Source of the DNA: Bacillus sp. FSL H8-0547 | Lineage (GTDB): Bacteria; Bacillota; Bacilli; Bacillales; Bacillaceae | Length of the DNA: 64,000 nucleotides | Assembly (NCBI GenBank): GCA_038002745.1 | Contig: JBBODD010000001.1 | Coordinates: 3,286,001-3,350,000, forward strand | Direction of reading: 5' to 3' | Part shown: positions 44,905-54,175 of the stretch, one piece after another | How positions within the stretch are numbered: position 1 is the stretch's first letter | How the letters are laid out: each line of letters opens with the position of its first letter | Notes under the pieces: model-generated | Database searches by the model: none | Told to the model about the DNA's origin: nothing | Seen by the model: the letters and a program-made list of their open reading frames with translations, nothing else | Program-made: the position numbers and the translations under genes

Positions 44905-45768
44905 ATGATTAATGAGACACTCTTACAGTTAGTTCAATTTGTAAAACAAGATATACCTGATCTGATTGATTTATCCCAATCAGTTGGCTGGGACTATGAT
45001 GAAAATGAGATTGGCACTGTTATCTCATCTGGTACCATCTTCGGACATAAGACCAGCAAAGGCAAAATTGTGTCAAGTGCTGCCATTATTCCATATGAAT
45101 ATGGTGCAGCTTCTATAGGAATGGTCATCGTAGATGAAATGTACAGAGGGATGGGATTGGGGAAAAAGGCTACTCAAAAGTGTATTGATTCTGTTCCTGA
45201 AACCTGTTCAGTCATGTTGATTTCTACACCAGAGGGAAGAAATCTCTACGAAAAGATGGGGTTTACACCTGTCAGCAGTGTACATAAATTTTTTTGTGAA
45301 AACTATCTTGCACCGGCAGAGTTAACCTTCGGTGATGTTATCCTGGAAGATTTTAAAGAAATAGATTTGAATCAAGTCGTTAAGATTGATGAGCGTGCAT
45401 TCGGAGCCGGAAGAAACGTATTCCTCCGTAATCGACTCAGACAAGCAGCGAAATGTTTAATTGTGAAAAATTCAAATGGAGATGTGATTGGTTACGGAGC
45501 TGCTGTTTTAGGTCCTGAAAATGTGATCTTGGGACCCATTGTAGCACCCAATAGTCAAATAGCTGCCCTGCTGACAGACCAATTGGCTTCACTGTATCGT
45601 GGAAAACTGAGAATGGATGTACCGGAAGGGAATAAGGAATTTATGCAGTTACTAATGCAGAGAGGATTTAGAAGGGTAAGCAATCCGCCAATAATGATCA
45701 TTCGATCAACGTCAATGCCTGCAAGAAATCAGACATTGTTTGGAATTGCAGCTCAGGTGTTTGGGTAG
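44905..45768 (+). CDS. Two-domain GNAT acetyltransferase
   Basis: 287 aa. The first GNAT domain has 'VSSAAIIPYEYGAASIGMVI' and the acetyl-CoA loop 'MYRGMGLGKKATQKCIDSVP'; 'NLYEKMGFTPVS' closes it. A second GNAT-like domain (about 150-270: 'NVILGPIVAPNSQIAALLTD') lacks a clear R-x-x-G-x-G loop and may bind the substrate. The substrate is unknown. Confidence 0.85.
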   Translation: MINETLLQLVQFVKQDIPDLIDLSQSVGWDYDENEIGTVISSGTIFGHKTSKGKIVSSAAIIPYEYGAASIGMVIVDEMYRGMGLGKKATQKCIDSVPETCSVMLISTPEGRNLYEKMGFTPVSSVHKFFCENYLAPAELTFGDVILEDFKEIDLNQVVKIDERAFGAGRNVFLRNRLRQAAKCLIVKNSNGDVIGYGAAVLGPENVILGPIVAPNSQIAALLTDQLASLYRGKLRMDVPEGNKEFMQLLMQRGFRRVSNPPIMIIRSTSMPARNQTLFGIAAQVFG

Positions 45769-46050
45769 ATAAACAATCTATTAGCAGGAAAAATCCCACT
45801 TTTTTGAATTTTCCTAGTATGACATAGTTTGAAAACATTTATTTTAGAAAAGAAAATCAACCACTAACGAGTTCGGTTCAGATTTGAAAAACAGGAAATC
45901 GCAAAGTATTCGCACGCCATTCAAAAATTAAAATGATGTGCTTTTTCATTTAGGTAATTTTAAAAGGATATAGGACAATTGTGATAATATGGAATCATCA
46001 AGCATTCTATTAAAGAAGGAGATTGCAGCAAAGTTGATCGCCTTTTTATA
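45769..46050. other. AT-rich intergenic stretch
   Basis: About 280 bases with no coding frame that has a start and binding site. TTGTGATAATATG at about 45978-45990 contains a -10-like TAATAT or GATAAT, and AAGAAGGAG follows at 46012-46020, but the gene that follows has lost its start. Nothing else is recognised. Confidence 0.35.
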
Positions 46051-46061
46051 TAAGGCTTAGG

Positions 46062-46796
46062 AAGAGAAAGGCGGACCCACGCATTACCCAAAAATTGTTG
46101 CAAGAACTAGGCGTAAAACCATTCTCAACCATATTAGATATAGGTGCAGGTACCGGAAATTACAGCTATGAATTAGCTGATAGCGGGTATGATGTCATAG
46201 CACTTCAACCATCTAAAATAATGAGGACTCAGGCTAGGAAACATAAGAATCCAAATTGGAAAGAAGGTTTTGCTGAGCAAATACCATTAGAAGACAACTC
46301 AGTGGATGGTATTGTATGTACTCTTGCATCTCATCATTTTCAAGATTTATCACTTTGTTTTCGAGAAATGAAAAGGGTGTTAAAGGATGACGGGAAAATT
46401 GTCATCTTCACATTAGATCCAAGATTATGTAATGAAGATTGTTGGTTATTTGATTACTTTAAGTCTATTTTAGAAACTGCCTGTCTAATTCATCCTCCAA
46501 TAAATGAATTATTTCAATTACTTGAGGAACAGGTGGAACGACGAGCCGAGGTTGTACCCTATCCTTGACCCTTCGATTTAGTAGATCATTTTTTCTTTTC
46601 TGGTTGGAGAAAACCAAAATTATATTTAAACAGAAACTTTCAAAAAGGCACTTCTCCACTTGCCAAAGGTGAAGATGTTAAGGTGTGTTTGGATAAATTA
46701 AAAACTGATCTGGAGTGCGGCAGGTGGATTGAAAAATATAAGCACGTTTTGAAATTGAAGGAATATGATTGCGGACATTTCTTTTTAGTAATTTGA
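46062..46796 (+). pseudogene. Decayed class I SAM methyltransferase gene
   Basis: The frame 'KADPRITQKLLQELGVKPFS' then 'TILDIGAGTGNYSYELADSG' is the SAM-binding core, and 'VDGIVCTLASHHFQDLSLCF' a typical motif 4-6 region. After 'VPYP' a TGA (46566-46568) interrupts, yet the same frame continues 'PFDLVDHFFFSGWRKPKLYL' to 'GHFFLVI' and ends at 46796. The N-terminal 40 or so residues are also broken upstream of 46062. Two lesions indicate true decay here. Confidence 0.75.
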
Positions 46797-46877
46797 TATG
46801 CAATAGGGATCTTTTGAGAATTTCAAATTTTATTCTGTATGTAGTAATAGTGGAGAAATTTTTAGATTGATAAATCA

Positions 46878-47057
46878 ATGCATTCAGTTGAACCTTTTGA
46901 CATTAATTTAGCTAAAAGGTTGTTGTCCCGCTATTTAGGAACAGCTGAAGAGAAATGGGATAAGCGTTTTAGTAGTTTTAACAACAATAATCTTCTTATC
47001 CGCTTTAAACCGGAAACAGTTGTCGTTCGAGATCAGTCATTTATTGTTATTCCGTAA
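46878..47057 (+). CDS. Short hypothetical protein
   Basis: 59 aa from ATG 46878. It opens 'MHSVEPFDINLAKRLLSRYL' and ends 'PETVVVRDQSFIVIP'. The composition is protein-like, but the ribosome binding site is weak, and protein-like text in another frame just after its stop suggests that it may be the front piece of a longer broken gene. Confidence 0.4.
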   Translation: MHSVEPFDINLAKRLLSRYLGTAEEKWDKRFSSFNNNNLLIRFKPETVVVRDQSFIVIP

Positions 47058-47206
47058 AAGGTAAGGAAGATCTAGATTCATTGATTTAAATGGAGCGTCT
47101 GCTGAAAAGTGGATTGCCTATTCATTAATAAAGGTTAGTGAAAGAAGAATTTTAATGTTCTAAATAGAGATTACTAGATAGCATTATTTTCAAGGGAGAT
47201 AAATTG

Positions 47207-47608
47207 ATGTATCCAAGAGCAAACACATTGGAAGAGCAGGAAGGACAGAACTCAAAAGGAATAGGTTTGTATTACCGTCCCATAGGCGGTACAATCGAAT
47301 TCGGCGAAAAGTCGAGTGAGACATTAGTGAGAGAGTTTAGTGAAGAAATACGCGTTGAAGTTGTTGTCAGAAGATATATTTCCTGCATAGAAAATATATT
47401 TAAAATAAACGAAAACATAGGACACGAAATAACACAGATATACTTAGTGGAATTTAAAGATACGAATTTATACCAGCAAGAATATTTTACAGTTTCTGAA
47501 GGAAATAAAGTTACTTGTGCAAAATGGATTTTAAAAGAAGAAATTTTTTCTGGAGGAAAGGTGCTTTATCCAAGCGGATTGACAGAATTATTGAAAGAGC
47601 AAATGTAA
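47207..47608 (+). CDS. Nudix-like protein with altered motif
   Basis: 133 aa from ATG 47207 with AGGGAGA upstream. The box reads 'GGTIEFGEKSSETLVREFSE' then 'EIRV', so the G of EExG is R; the catalytic RE..EE residues remain. The N-terminus 'YPRANTLEEQEGQNSKGIGL' seems to lack a strand of about eight residues that would normally follow 'RAN'. A small in-frame deletion may have reduced activity. Confidence 0.65.
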   Translation: MYPRANTLEEQEGQNSKGIGLYYRPIGGTIEFGEKSSETLVREFSEEIRVEVVVRRYISCIENIFKINENIGHEITQIYLVEFKDTNLYQQEYFTVSEGNKVTCAKWILKEEIFSGGKVLYPSGLTELLKEQM

Positions 47609-47735
47609 GTTACTTCTTCAACCATGTGGCAGCGATTGCAGCAAAGCTGGTCTCCTTTTCTTATTGAGTAATTGGGGGGCGTTGAATAAGGACTATACTA
47701 TTACAAATGATTAATAATAGACTGGTGGTTATCTT

Positions 47736-48431
47736 ATGACGATACAGTGGACAGAAATTTCAGAGGATAATTTAATTAACCTAGAAATGGCTATGGAATT
47801 ATATGATCAAGCATTTCCTATTCAAGTGAGAGAACCACATAGTGTTTTTCTAAGGAGTTTACAATACGCAAAGACAAGAAGGCCGAATAACTACCATTTT
47901 TTGATGGGATTGGAAGGAGATCAGCTCGTTTCATTTGCAACAGGACACTATTTTGCTGACGTAAATTCAGGATTCATTGTATATTTAGTAACTAATCCAA
48001 TAGTACGAAGTAAGGGATTAGGATCAAAAACATTAGTTGAATTAGAAAGTTTATTGTTCCAAGATGCCATTTCAGCTGGAAACGCATCACTTAAAGCTAT
48101 TTTGTTAGAAACGGAAACTCAAGATATCGTACATACAGAAGGAGAGAAGGAAGATTGTATAAAAAGAAATCGATTTTTTGCTAGAAATAACTACGAAATG
48201 TGCGATGAAATTAGATACTTGCAACCATCTCTGCATAATGAGGTGGAAGATATACCACTTAACCTTTTTATTAAAAATTTTGATACTAGTAAGCAAAGGA
48301 AAGAAGAGATTCAAAAAGCTATAAGTGCCATTTATAAAGAAAAGTATTCTTTTATAAATAAAATTGATAAAGAGGCCCTTAATAATTCTCTTAAAAAGAT
48401 GGAACTAGAAGATAATTTACTAATAAAATAA
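47736..48431 (+). CDS. GNAT-like acetyltransferase
   Basis: 231 aa. 'ELYDQAFPIQVREPHSVFLR' and 'GDQLVSFATGHYFADVNSGF' followed by 'VYLVTNPIVRSKGLGSKTLV' carry a GNAT core with an acetyl-CoA loop of the R-x-K-G-L-G type. The C-terminal 80 residues are helical and charged and not part of the standard domain. Strongly AT-rich. Substrate unknown. Confidence 0.75.
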   Translation: MTIQWTEISEDNLINLEMAMELYDQAFPIQVREPHSVFLRSLQYAKTRRPNNYHFLMGLEGDQLVSFATGHYFADVNSGFIVYLVTNPIVRSKGLGSKTLVELESLLFQDAISAGNASLKAILLETETQDIVHTEGEKEDCIKRNRFFARNNYEMCDEIRYLQPSLHNEVEDIPLNLFIKNFDTSKQRKEEIQKAISAIYKEKYSFINKIDKEALNNSLKKMELEDNLLIK

Positions 48432-48570
48432 CAGCGAACCTGTTCATTCCTATGCGGATTAGTATGCTAATTGCTCTGATATTTATCGTGTTATGTAGCA
48501 GTTTGCGCCCTTCAAACGAACCCGTTAATTAACCACATGGCGTCTTTCAAATGGAGGCGTCTAAATTATA

Positions 48571-48599
48571 TTGTATTATGTCGTACATGTAGATATAAT
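48571..48599 (+). promoter_or_regulatory. Sigma-A promoter with embedded palindrome before the MarR gene
   Basis: TTGTAT (48571-48576), 17 bases, TATAAT (48594-48599). The spacer contains the palindrome TACATGTA (48584-48591), and TCGTA upstream is matched by TACGA at about 48614. MarR proteins often bind such sites over their own promoter, so autorepression is likely. Confidence 0.65.
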
Positions 48600-48631
48600 C
48601 ATCTTATACGATATAAAATGAGGTGTTCAAT

Positions 48632-49054
48632 ATGGAGTTTAAAGTTAGAGAGCTAAATGACTGCTGGACAGATATCTATTTCGCTTTGCACTATTCTCAC
48701 AAGGAAAAGATTACTCATCAAGTAATAAGAATTCTCCAGCTAATTGAAAAAAAACAGAATGTTGGAATCAATGATATTTCATCATACCTAAATGTTTCCC
48801 ACAATACAGCTTCTGAAAATGTAAAACGAATTATTGAAAAAAATTACTTGATTAAAGAGAGAGATCCATCAGATGAAAGAAGAGTTATCTTGAAACTGAC
48901 CAATTTAGGAAGAGAAGTATTGCAAAGAAATACAAGTCTTGACGAGAATAAGCTGAATGCTATTTGGAACAGTCTGTCTTTGAATGAGAAATCAGCAGTA
49001 GAATCTGCCTTTATACTGCTGAGGGAGCGTGCACAAAATGTACCTTTTGGTTAA
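48632..49054 (+). CDS. MarR-family regulator
   Basis: 140 aa from ATG 48632 with AGGTG upstream. 'QVIRILQLIEKKQNVGINDI' then 'SSYLNVSHNTASENVKRIIE' and the wing 'KERDPSDERRVILKLTNLGR' are the MarR winged helix. It overlaps the start of the membrane protein gene behind it by 17 bases, so it probably regulates it. Confidence 0.88.
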   Translation: MEFKVRELNDCWTDIYFALHYSHKEKITHQVIRILQLIEKKQNVGINDISSYLNVSHNTASENVKRIIEKNYLIKERDPSDERRVILKLTNLGREVLQRNTSLDENKLNAIWNSLSLNEKSAVESAFILLRERAQNVPFG

Positions 49055-49391
49055 AATTCTTGTTTCTGCCGTCATTATTGGCATTGTTACGGAAATTGCA
49101 CGTCGTTTCCCTGCATATGGAGGAATCATCGCAGCTCTCCCACTTGTAAGTTTATTAAGCATTATTTGGTTATCTGTTCAAGGAGAAGGAAGTGAGAGCT
49201 TGAGTAAGTTTGCTTTAGGAGTTCTTTGGGGGTTTCCATCAACTGCTGTTTTGCTGCTTATCGTGTATCTATTAGTAAAGAATTAAGTGAACCTGTATGC
49301 TTCTATTTTTGCAGGGGTTGGCGGCTGGTTTCTTTTTTTAATCATTCAGCAAAATCTAATTGGTTTTTTAAAAATTCATTTATTCAAATGA
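49038..49391 (+). pseudogene. DUF3147 membrane protein gene with an in-frame TAA
   Basis: ATG 49038 opens 'MYLLVKILVSAVIIGIVTEI' and 'ARRFPAYGGIIAALPLVSLL', typical DUF3147. After 'LLVKN' a TAA (49284-49286) interrupts, but the same frame continues 'VNLYASIFAGVGGWFLFLII' and 'QQNLIGFLKIHLFK' to TGA 49391. Read through, it gives 117 residues, the normal family length with four spans. So this is one nonsense change in an otherwise whole gene. Confidence 0.8.
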
Positions 49392-49523
49392 TAAGAAATT
49401 TAGCTTTATTTGAAAAGATTTTAGTAACGGAATAGTATATGATTAAGTTAAAGATTTAGAAAAATTTCCCTGAATTCCTTTTGCAAATCTGATTCCAGGA
49501 AGTAACCGCTAAGGGATGATTAA

Positions 49524-49898
49524 ATGCATATTGTAGAAATTAACGCAGTATTGAAGCTGCCATCCAATGTCAGATATGAGTATTTTATTAAAAGAGTCAC
49601 TGATTATGAAGAAGTCTGGAGTTTGTTCAGCGATGGCTGGGCCACTTTCAGGGATGAAGATGGGAAATTATTGATCCCCTTTTTTCCTAAAAAAGAATTT
49701 GCAGAAATCAGTGCTGAAAAAGAGTGGGCATCGTATAAAGCAAGATCAATCAGCTTGGATGATTTTATCGAGAAGTGGCTTCCAGGCATGAAAAAGAATG
49801 GCATTATCCCATCTATTTTTCCTTTAGGAAACGATATGGAAGCGGTAAGTATAGATGTTCTGCTTAAGGATCTTGAAATGGAACTGGAAAACTATTAA
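49524..49898 (+). CDS. DUF2750 family protein
   Basis: 124 aa. 'NVRYEYFIKRVTDYEEVWSL' then 'DGWATFRDEDGKLLIPFFPK' and 'SISLDDFIEKWLPGMKKNGI' is a textbook DUF2750 pattern, closer to the family norm than the copy at 2151. Function unknown. Confidence 0.85.
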   Translation: MHIVEINAVLKLPSNVRYEYFIKRVTDYEEVWSLFSDGWATFRDEDGKLLIPFFPKKEFAEISAEKEWASYKARSISLDDFIEKWLPGMKKNGIIPSIFPLGNDMEAVSIDVLLKDLEMELENY

Positions 49899-49992
49899 AT
49901 GAATGCATGTTACCTAGAACAACGTTTTTTATAGAAGCAATGCAAATTGGTCAGTTTTCTTATTTGGATTTTCGGAAGTGGAGGAGAGAAAG

Positions 49993-50448
49993 ATGTGCGC
50001 AAAAGAGGCGGAAGCATTTGTTAAAATGGCATCAGAATTCTGTCATCTGATAGAAAATTTCACATTATCCTCTGAGTCAGACAAGGTTATGAATCTTCTT
50101 AGAACGATTTCATCCTTGTATGCAGCAGCTTTGACTCTTCCAGAATCGGACCTTGCTGAAGAGAAGATCACTGTATTGGATTTTGCTTTACCGGATATCA
50201 ATCTTGGAGATATCGCTGATTATTGGGCCTTGTTTGATCCATACACGGATGAAGAACCTGTTGCATGCAGTTTAAATGATGATCTTCAAGATATTTACAG
50301 AGATGTAAAGGAAGGTCTGATGATGTATCAAAAAGATAAACGGCTGGAAGCGGCATGGCATTGGAAATTCACCTTTGAATCGCATTGGGGGCAGCATGCT
50401 TTGCAGGCTATGCGTGCGCTTCATTGGGCAGTAGGGGCAGAGAGGTAA
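49993..50448 (+). CDS. DUF5063 family protein
   Basis: 151 aa from ATG 49993 with GGAGGAG upstream. Mostly helical; 'FVKMASEFCHLIENF', 'LRTISSLYAAALTLPE' and 'DDLQDIYRDVKEGLMMY' then 'AAWHWKFTFESHWGQHALQA' followed by 'MRALHW' match DUF5063. Function unknown. Confidence 0.8.
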   Translation: MCAKEAEAFVKMASEFCHLIENFTLSSESDKVMNLLRTISSLYAAALTLPESDLAEEKITVLDFALPDINLGDIADYWALFDPYTDEEPVACSLNDDLQDIYRDVKEGLMMYQKDKRLEAAWHWKFTFESHWGQHALQAMRALHWAVGAER

Positions 50449-50499
50449 GTGGTTGAGAAAGAAGTGAAAACATAATTTTGGGGAAATAAGGAGATTGAA

Positions 50500-51033
50500 A
50501 TGACTGTTATAAATGAAAAAGAAAATCTATTGTTGAATAGCGACTCGAATTTTAAATCATTGCTTGAAATCATCGAATCTGTTCCTAGCAGAAAAAGAAC
50601 GATTTCTATTGATACTCAAGAGCGAGACAAGAATTTTCGCGATGTATTAATGCACCTTTATGAATGGCATGCCATGCTTGAGAGATGGTACCGGGAAGGT
50701 ATGGATGGAGATCATCCGTTTATGCCGGCACCGGGTTATAAGTGGAGCAGTATAAAACTGTTCAATATGAAGATCTGGGAAGTATATCAGGATGTAACAT
50801 TGAATCAAGCCATAAAAAAAGTAAAGTTAAGCCATGGAAGAGTAATGGACTTAATCAACTTACATACAAATGAAGAAATCATGACAAAAAAATACTATAA
50901 GTGGACAAAAACAAGTAATTTATACAGCTATTTTGAAGCAAACACATCCAGTCATTACATTTGGGCAATAAAAAAATGCGAAGTGATTGCAAATTGTATT
51001 CAAGAACAGGAAATGGATAGGTCTGTAAAGTGA
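50500..51033 (+). CDS. ClbS/DfsB family four-helix protein
   Basis: 177 aa with AAGGAGA upstream. 'RDKNFRDVLMHLYEWHAMLE' and 'WYREGMDGDHPFMPAPGYKW' then 'SHGRVMDLINLHTNEEI' and 'YFEANTSSHYIWAIKKC' are the DfsB/ClbS (DUF1706) pattern with its conserved His residues. ClbS protects against colibactin by hydrolysing it; most relatives have no known substrate, and none is implied here. Confidence 0.85.
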   Translation: MTVINEKENLLLNSDSNFKSLLEIIESVPSRKRTISIDTQERDKNFRDVLMHLYEWHAMLERWYREGMDGDHPFMPAPGYKWSSIKLFNMKIWEVYQDVTLNQAIKKVKLSHGRVMDLINLHTNEEIMTKKYYKWTKTSNLYSYFEANTSSHYIWAIKKCEVIANCIQEQEMDRSVK

Positions 51034-51089
51034 TTGTTCATGGGTTCCAACGTTAAAGGAGATTATTAAACTTATAAAGGGGCAGAAAC

Positions 51090-51515
51090 ATGAAAAGTAT
51101 TCTTGCTGCAGACATTGCAGACTTAGATAGGTTAGTAGACATAGACAGTGAGGTTATTGGCAACGCAAGCAGGCGGGGAATGATAAAACGTGCTATCGAG
51201 AATAGACAGTGCCTCATTGCAATGGAGGAAGAAGAGATTGCTGGATTTCTCATTCATGATACCAGCTTCTTTGAGTGTGCGTTTATCTCCCTCGTTATTG
51301 TGGCCCCGTCCAAGAGACGCAGAGGATTTGCAAGTTTGCTAATGGATGAGATGGTGAAGTCATCCGCAAAAGAGAAGGTTTTTTCTTCAACGAATCAATC
51401 TAATGCAGATATGCATAAAGTCTTTCTTTCAAATGGGTTCATTGAAAGCGGCATTGTGGAAAATTTGGATGATGGGGATCCTGAAGTGATTTATTTTAAA
51501 AAACGAACTGTCTGA
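51090..51515 (+). CDS. GNAT family N-acetyltransferase
   Basis: 141 aa. 'LIAMEEEEIAGFLIHDTSFF' and 'AFISLVIVAPSKRRRGFASL' followed by 'LMDEMVKSS' hold the acetyl-CoA loop (R-R-R-G-F-A), and 'NADMHKVFLSNGFIESG' is motif B. Substrate unknown. Confidence 0.85.
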   Translation: MKSILAADIADLDRLVDIDSEVIGNASRRGMIKRAIENRQCLIAMEEEEIAGFLIHDTSFFECAFISLVIVAPSKRRRGFASLLMDEMVKSSAKEKVFSSTNQSNADMHKVFLSNGFIESGIVENLDDGDPEVIYFKKRTV

Positions 51516-51535
51516 AATAAGAAGTGAGTTTTGAT

Positions 51536-51685
51536 ATGGAGGACTCAATGGACTATATAAACTATTTGAGATCTATGGTAGGTCATGAAAAAGTAATTAT
51601 GGTTGCAGTTGGTGCGATGGTTTTCAATGAGAAGGAAGAGATATTGTTACAGCTGAGAGCAGACAGTCATACATGGGGGAAATGA
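51536..51685 (+). pseudogene. N-terminal fragment of a Nudix gene
   Basis: 49 codons: 'MDYINYLRSMVGHEKVIMVA' then 'VGAMVFNEKEEILLQLRADS' and 'HTWGK', after which TGA ends the frame where 'LPGG' and the Nudix box should follow. The rest of the domain is missing. The stop is immediately followed by the ATG of a complete Nudix gene, so a deletion or recombination between two Nudix genes probably made this junction. Confidence 0.75.
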
Positions 51686-52171
51686 ATGAAGGACAAAAAA
51701 ATTCACAGAGCTTTTGGAGTTTATGGCATATACACACAGGGCAAAGACCTGCTCGTGATTAAGAAGAACAGAGGACCTTACATAAATCGCTTTGACCTTC
51801 CGGGAGGAAGTTTAGAACCCGGTGAAAGTCTGACAGCCGCTTTGAAGAGGGAATTCCTTGAAGAGACTGGCATTGAAGTAAAAGTGGTAAAAAACGTTGG
51901 TATAGCAGATTTTATGCTGCCATGGGGCTGGAATGATTATGAATATGTTCATCACATTGCGGCATTTTATTTAGTTGAAAAAGTTGGCGGCAATTTAAAG
52001 ATCCCTCATCAGTTTGAAGGCCAGGATTCGCTTGGTGCGCTTTGGATATCAAAAGGTGAGGCACGTATAAATGAGGCATCACCGCTGGTTCTTAAAGCAT
52101 TTAGGTGGGTAGAAGAAGAGGTGCTCAGTCCTGATGTTGAGGTGTATGAAGAGTGGGAAATAAAAGATTGA
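51686..52171 (+). CDS. Nudix hydrolase
   Basis: 161 aa, starting at the base after the stop of the Nudix fragment. The box is 'GGSLEPGESLTAALKREFLE' then 'ETGI', complete. 'FGVYGIYTQGKDLLVIKKNR' gives the first strands. Substrate unknown. GGGGGAAA before ATG 51686 is within the fragment, so its expression depends on that remnant's leader. Confidence 0.87.
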   Translation: MKDKKIHRAFGVYGIYTQGKDLLVIKKNRGPYINRFDLPGGSLEPGESLTAALKREFLEETGIEVKVVKNVGIADFMLPWGWNDYEYVHHIAAFYLVEKVGGNLKIPHQFEGQDSLGALWISKGEARINEASPLVLKAFRWVEEEVLSPDVEVYEEWEIKD

Positions 52172-52189
52172 GAAGAAAAGGAGACCTTC

Positions 52190-52978
52190 ATGCAAGAAAA
52201 AAAGTCACACTACAACTTCGAAGAGTACGACAACCCCTCGCTCTATGACGGGGAAAACGATTCTTATACAAGCGACATTCCCTTATTGGTGAAATGGGCA
52301 TCGCTGACAAAAGGAGCAATAATCGATATTGCCTGCGGTACAGGGAGAGCCACTATTCCTTTAGCGAGGAAGGGTCATCGCGTAATTGGAGTGGATGTCC
52401 ATAAAGGAATGCTGGATGAGGCAAGGAGAAAGTCTTCAGACTTACGTCTTGAAATCGATTGGATACAGCAGGACTGTATGGATTTAAACCTCGAAACCAC
52501 AGCGGATCTCACCTATTCCGTTGGAAATTCTTTTCAGCATTTTCTTACAAACGATGAACAGGATAAGCTATTGGCTTCAGTCAGCCGGCATTTAAATCCT
52601 GATGGGATTTTTATTTTTGGAACCAGATTTCCCGGCGCAGAAGAGCTGTTTCCAGCAGGGACAGAGGAATTTTGGCAGACTTATGAAGATGCAGAGTCTA
52701 AGTTGCAAGTAGACGTATACTGCCTATCCTCTTATGATCCCATCAGCCAGATCCAGCATAACAAAACAATAAGGAAGTATAAGAATGAGGCGGGAGAGGA
52801 AGTTAAAGAGAAAAAAACTGAGATATCTCTGCGCTATGTGTTTCCTATGGAAATGGAAAGACTGCTGAGTATGAACGGGTTCAAGATAATAAACGTATAC
52901 GGGGACTGGAATGAGGATCCGCTGACAAGCGGAAGTAAAGAAATGGTGTATGTTTGTCAAAAAGCAGAGGAGAAGTAA
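52190..52978 (+). CDS. Class I SAM-dependent methyltransferase
   Basis: 262 aa with AAGGAGA upstream. 'YDNPSLYDGENDSYTSDIPL' then motif I 'AIIDIACGTGRATIPLARKG', 'GVDVHKGMLDEAR' and 'IDWIQQDCMDLNLETTADLT' form the complete Rossmann SAM-binding core; 'HLNPDGIFIFGTRFPG' follows. The substrate is unknown. It is 18 bp after the Nudix gene and probably co-transcribed. Confidence 0.88.
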   Translation: MQEKKSHYNFEEYDNPSLYDGENDSYTSDIPLLVKWASLTKGAIIDIACGTGRATIPLARKGHRVIGVDVHKGMLDEARRKSSDLRLEIDWIQQDCMDLNLETTADLTYSVGNSFQHFLTNDEQDKLLASVSRHLNPDGIFIFGTRFPGAEELFPAGTEEFWQTYEDAESKLQVDVYCLSSYDPISQIQHNKTIRKYKNEAGEEVKEKKTEISLRYVFPMEMERLLSMNGFKIINVYGDWNEDPLTSGSKEMVYVCQKAEEK

Positions 52979-52994
52979 CCAGCTTTGTAAACAA

Positions 52995-53034
52995 AAAAGG
53001 GTACTGCATTAATGCATAATGCAGTACCTTTTTC
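52995..53034. terminator. Bidirectional terminator
   Basis: GGTACTGCATTA (53000-53011) pairs with TAATGCAGTACC (53017-53028), with A-run before and T5 after. It serves the methyltransferase gene and the convergent namA. Confidence 0.9.
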
Positions 53035-53063
53035 TGTGTAGCCAGTTTGATTATAACGCTTCT

Positions 53064-54080
53064 TTACCACCCGCGTGCATACTGCTTAGGCGCCTCAATC
53101 TCAACGCCAAGTTCAGCTGCTGCATTCCGCGGCCAGTATGGGTCACGAAGCAGGGCGCGTGCAATGAAGATAAGATCTGCTCGGCCGTTGCCAAGGATTT
53201 CTTCAGCCTGTGTTCCGGTTGTGATCAGGCCGACAGCACCAGTATCGATGCCGGCTCCTTCGCGGATGCGCTCGGCAAATTTCACCTGGTAGCCAGGGAA
53301 GACTTTGATATCTGCCGGAACAAGGGCACCTGAGCTGACATCAATCAGATCGACTCCCTGTTCTTTCATCCATGAGCAGTAATCCACGTAATCCTCAACA
53401 TTCAGTCCTTCCGGGTTGTAGTCTTTTGCAGAGACCCTTACAAACAGCGGTCCGTCCCAGACTTCGTTAACAGCATCAATGATTTCTTTCAGGAAGCGGT
53501 AGCGGTTTTCTTTGCTGCCGCCGTATTCGTCTGTCCGCTGATTGGAAAGCGGCGAGAGGAACTGGTTGATTAAGTATCCGTGTGCGCCGTGAAGCTCGAT
53601 GATATCAAATCCCGCTTTTTTCGCACGGATTGCTCCGTCTTTAAAAGCTTGAATGGTTTCTTTAATTTTTTCTGTTGTCATCTCAACAGGTGTTTTGCTT
53701 TTTTCATTGAATGCAAGGGCGGATGGTGAGACAATCTCGCCTTCAAGGACCGCTTTTCTTCCTGCATGTGCCAGCTGGATTGCCGTTTTGGCGCCATTTT
53801 CTTTCATGCCATCAACTAATTTTTTCAGGCCTTCGATATGGTCATCGCTCCAGATGCCAAGATCCTGCGGAGAGATTCTGCCCTGAGGCGTAACGGATGT
53901 CGCTTCAATCATGATTAGCCCCGTACCGCCAATGGCGCGGCTAATGTAATGGGTCATATGAAAATCCTCGACCATTCCGCCTTCGCGGTGTGATGAGTAC
54001 ATGCACATCGGAGACATGACGATCCGGTTTTTAAGTGTAACGTTTTTTACGGTGTATGGTGTAAATAAGTGATTCTTCAT
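53064..54080 (-). CDS. namA: NADPH dehydrogenase NamA (old yellow enzyme family)
   Basis: 338 aa from ATG 54080 with GGGAGG upstream on the minus strand. '[19 protein letters not shown]' contains the C26/Y28 pair typical of YqjM, '[15 protein letters not shown]' and '[20 protein letters not shown]' then '[11 protein letters not shown]' complete the FMN-binding barrel. It reduces activated C=C double bonds using NADPH. Terminator shared with the gene on the other side. Confidence 0.95.
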   Translation of the reverse strand: MKNHLFTPYTVKNVTLKNRIVMSPMCMYSSHREGGMVEDFHMTHYISRAIGGTGLIMIEATSVTPQGRISPQDLGIWSDDHIEGLKKLVDGMKENGAKTAIQLAHAGRKAVLEGEIVSPSALAFNEKSKTPVEMTTEKIKETIQAFKDGAIRAKKAGFDIIELHGAHGYLINQFLSPLSNQRTDEYGGSKENRYRFLKEIIDAVNEVWDGPLFVRVSAKDYNPEGLNVEDYVDYCSWMKEQGVDLIDVSSGALVPADIKVFPGYQVKFAERIREGAGIDTGAVGLITTGTQAEEILGNGRADLIFIARALLRDPYWPRNAAAELGVEIEAPKQYARGW

Positions 54081-54175
54081 GTTTGATTGCCTCCCTGAGT
54101 GAAATTTCATAAAAAAAGTATATCAGCTTTGCGGTCAGAGTTCATGTAAGTTGCCTGACGATGGAGCATTGAGTG

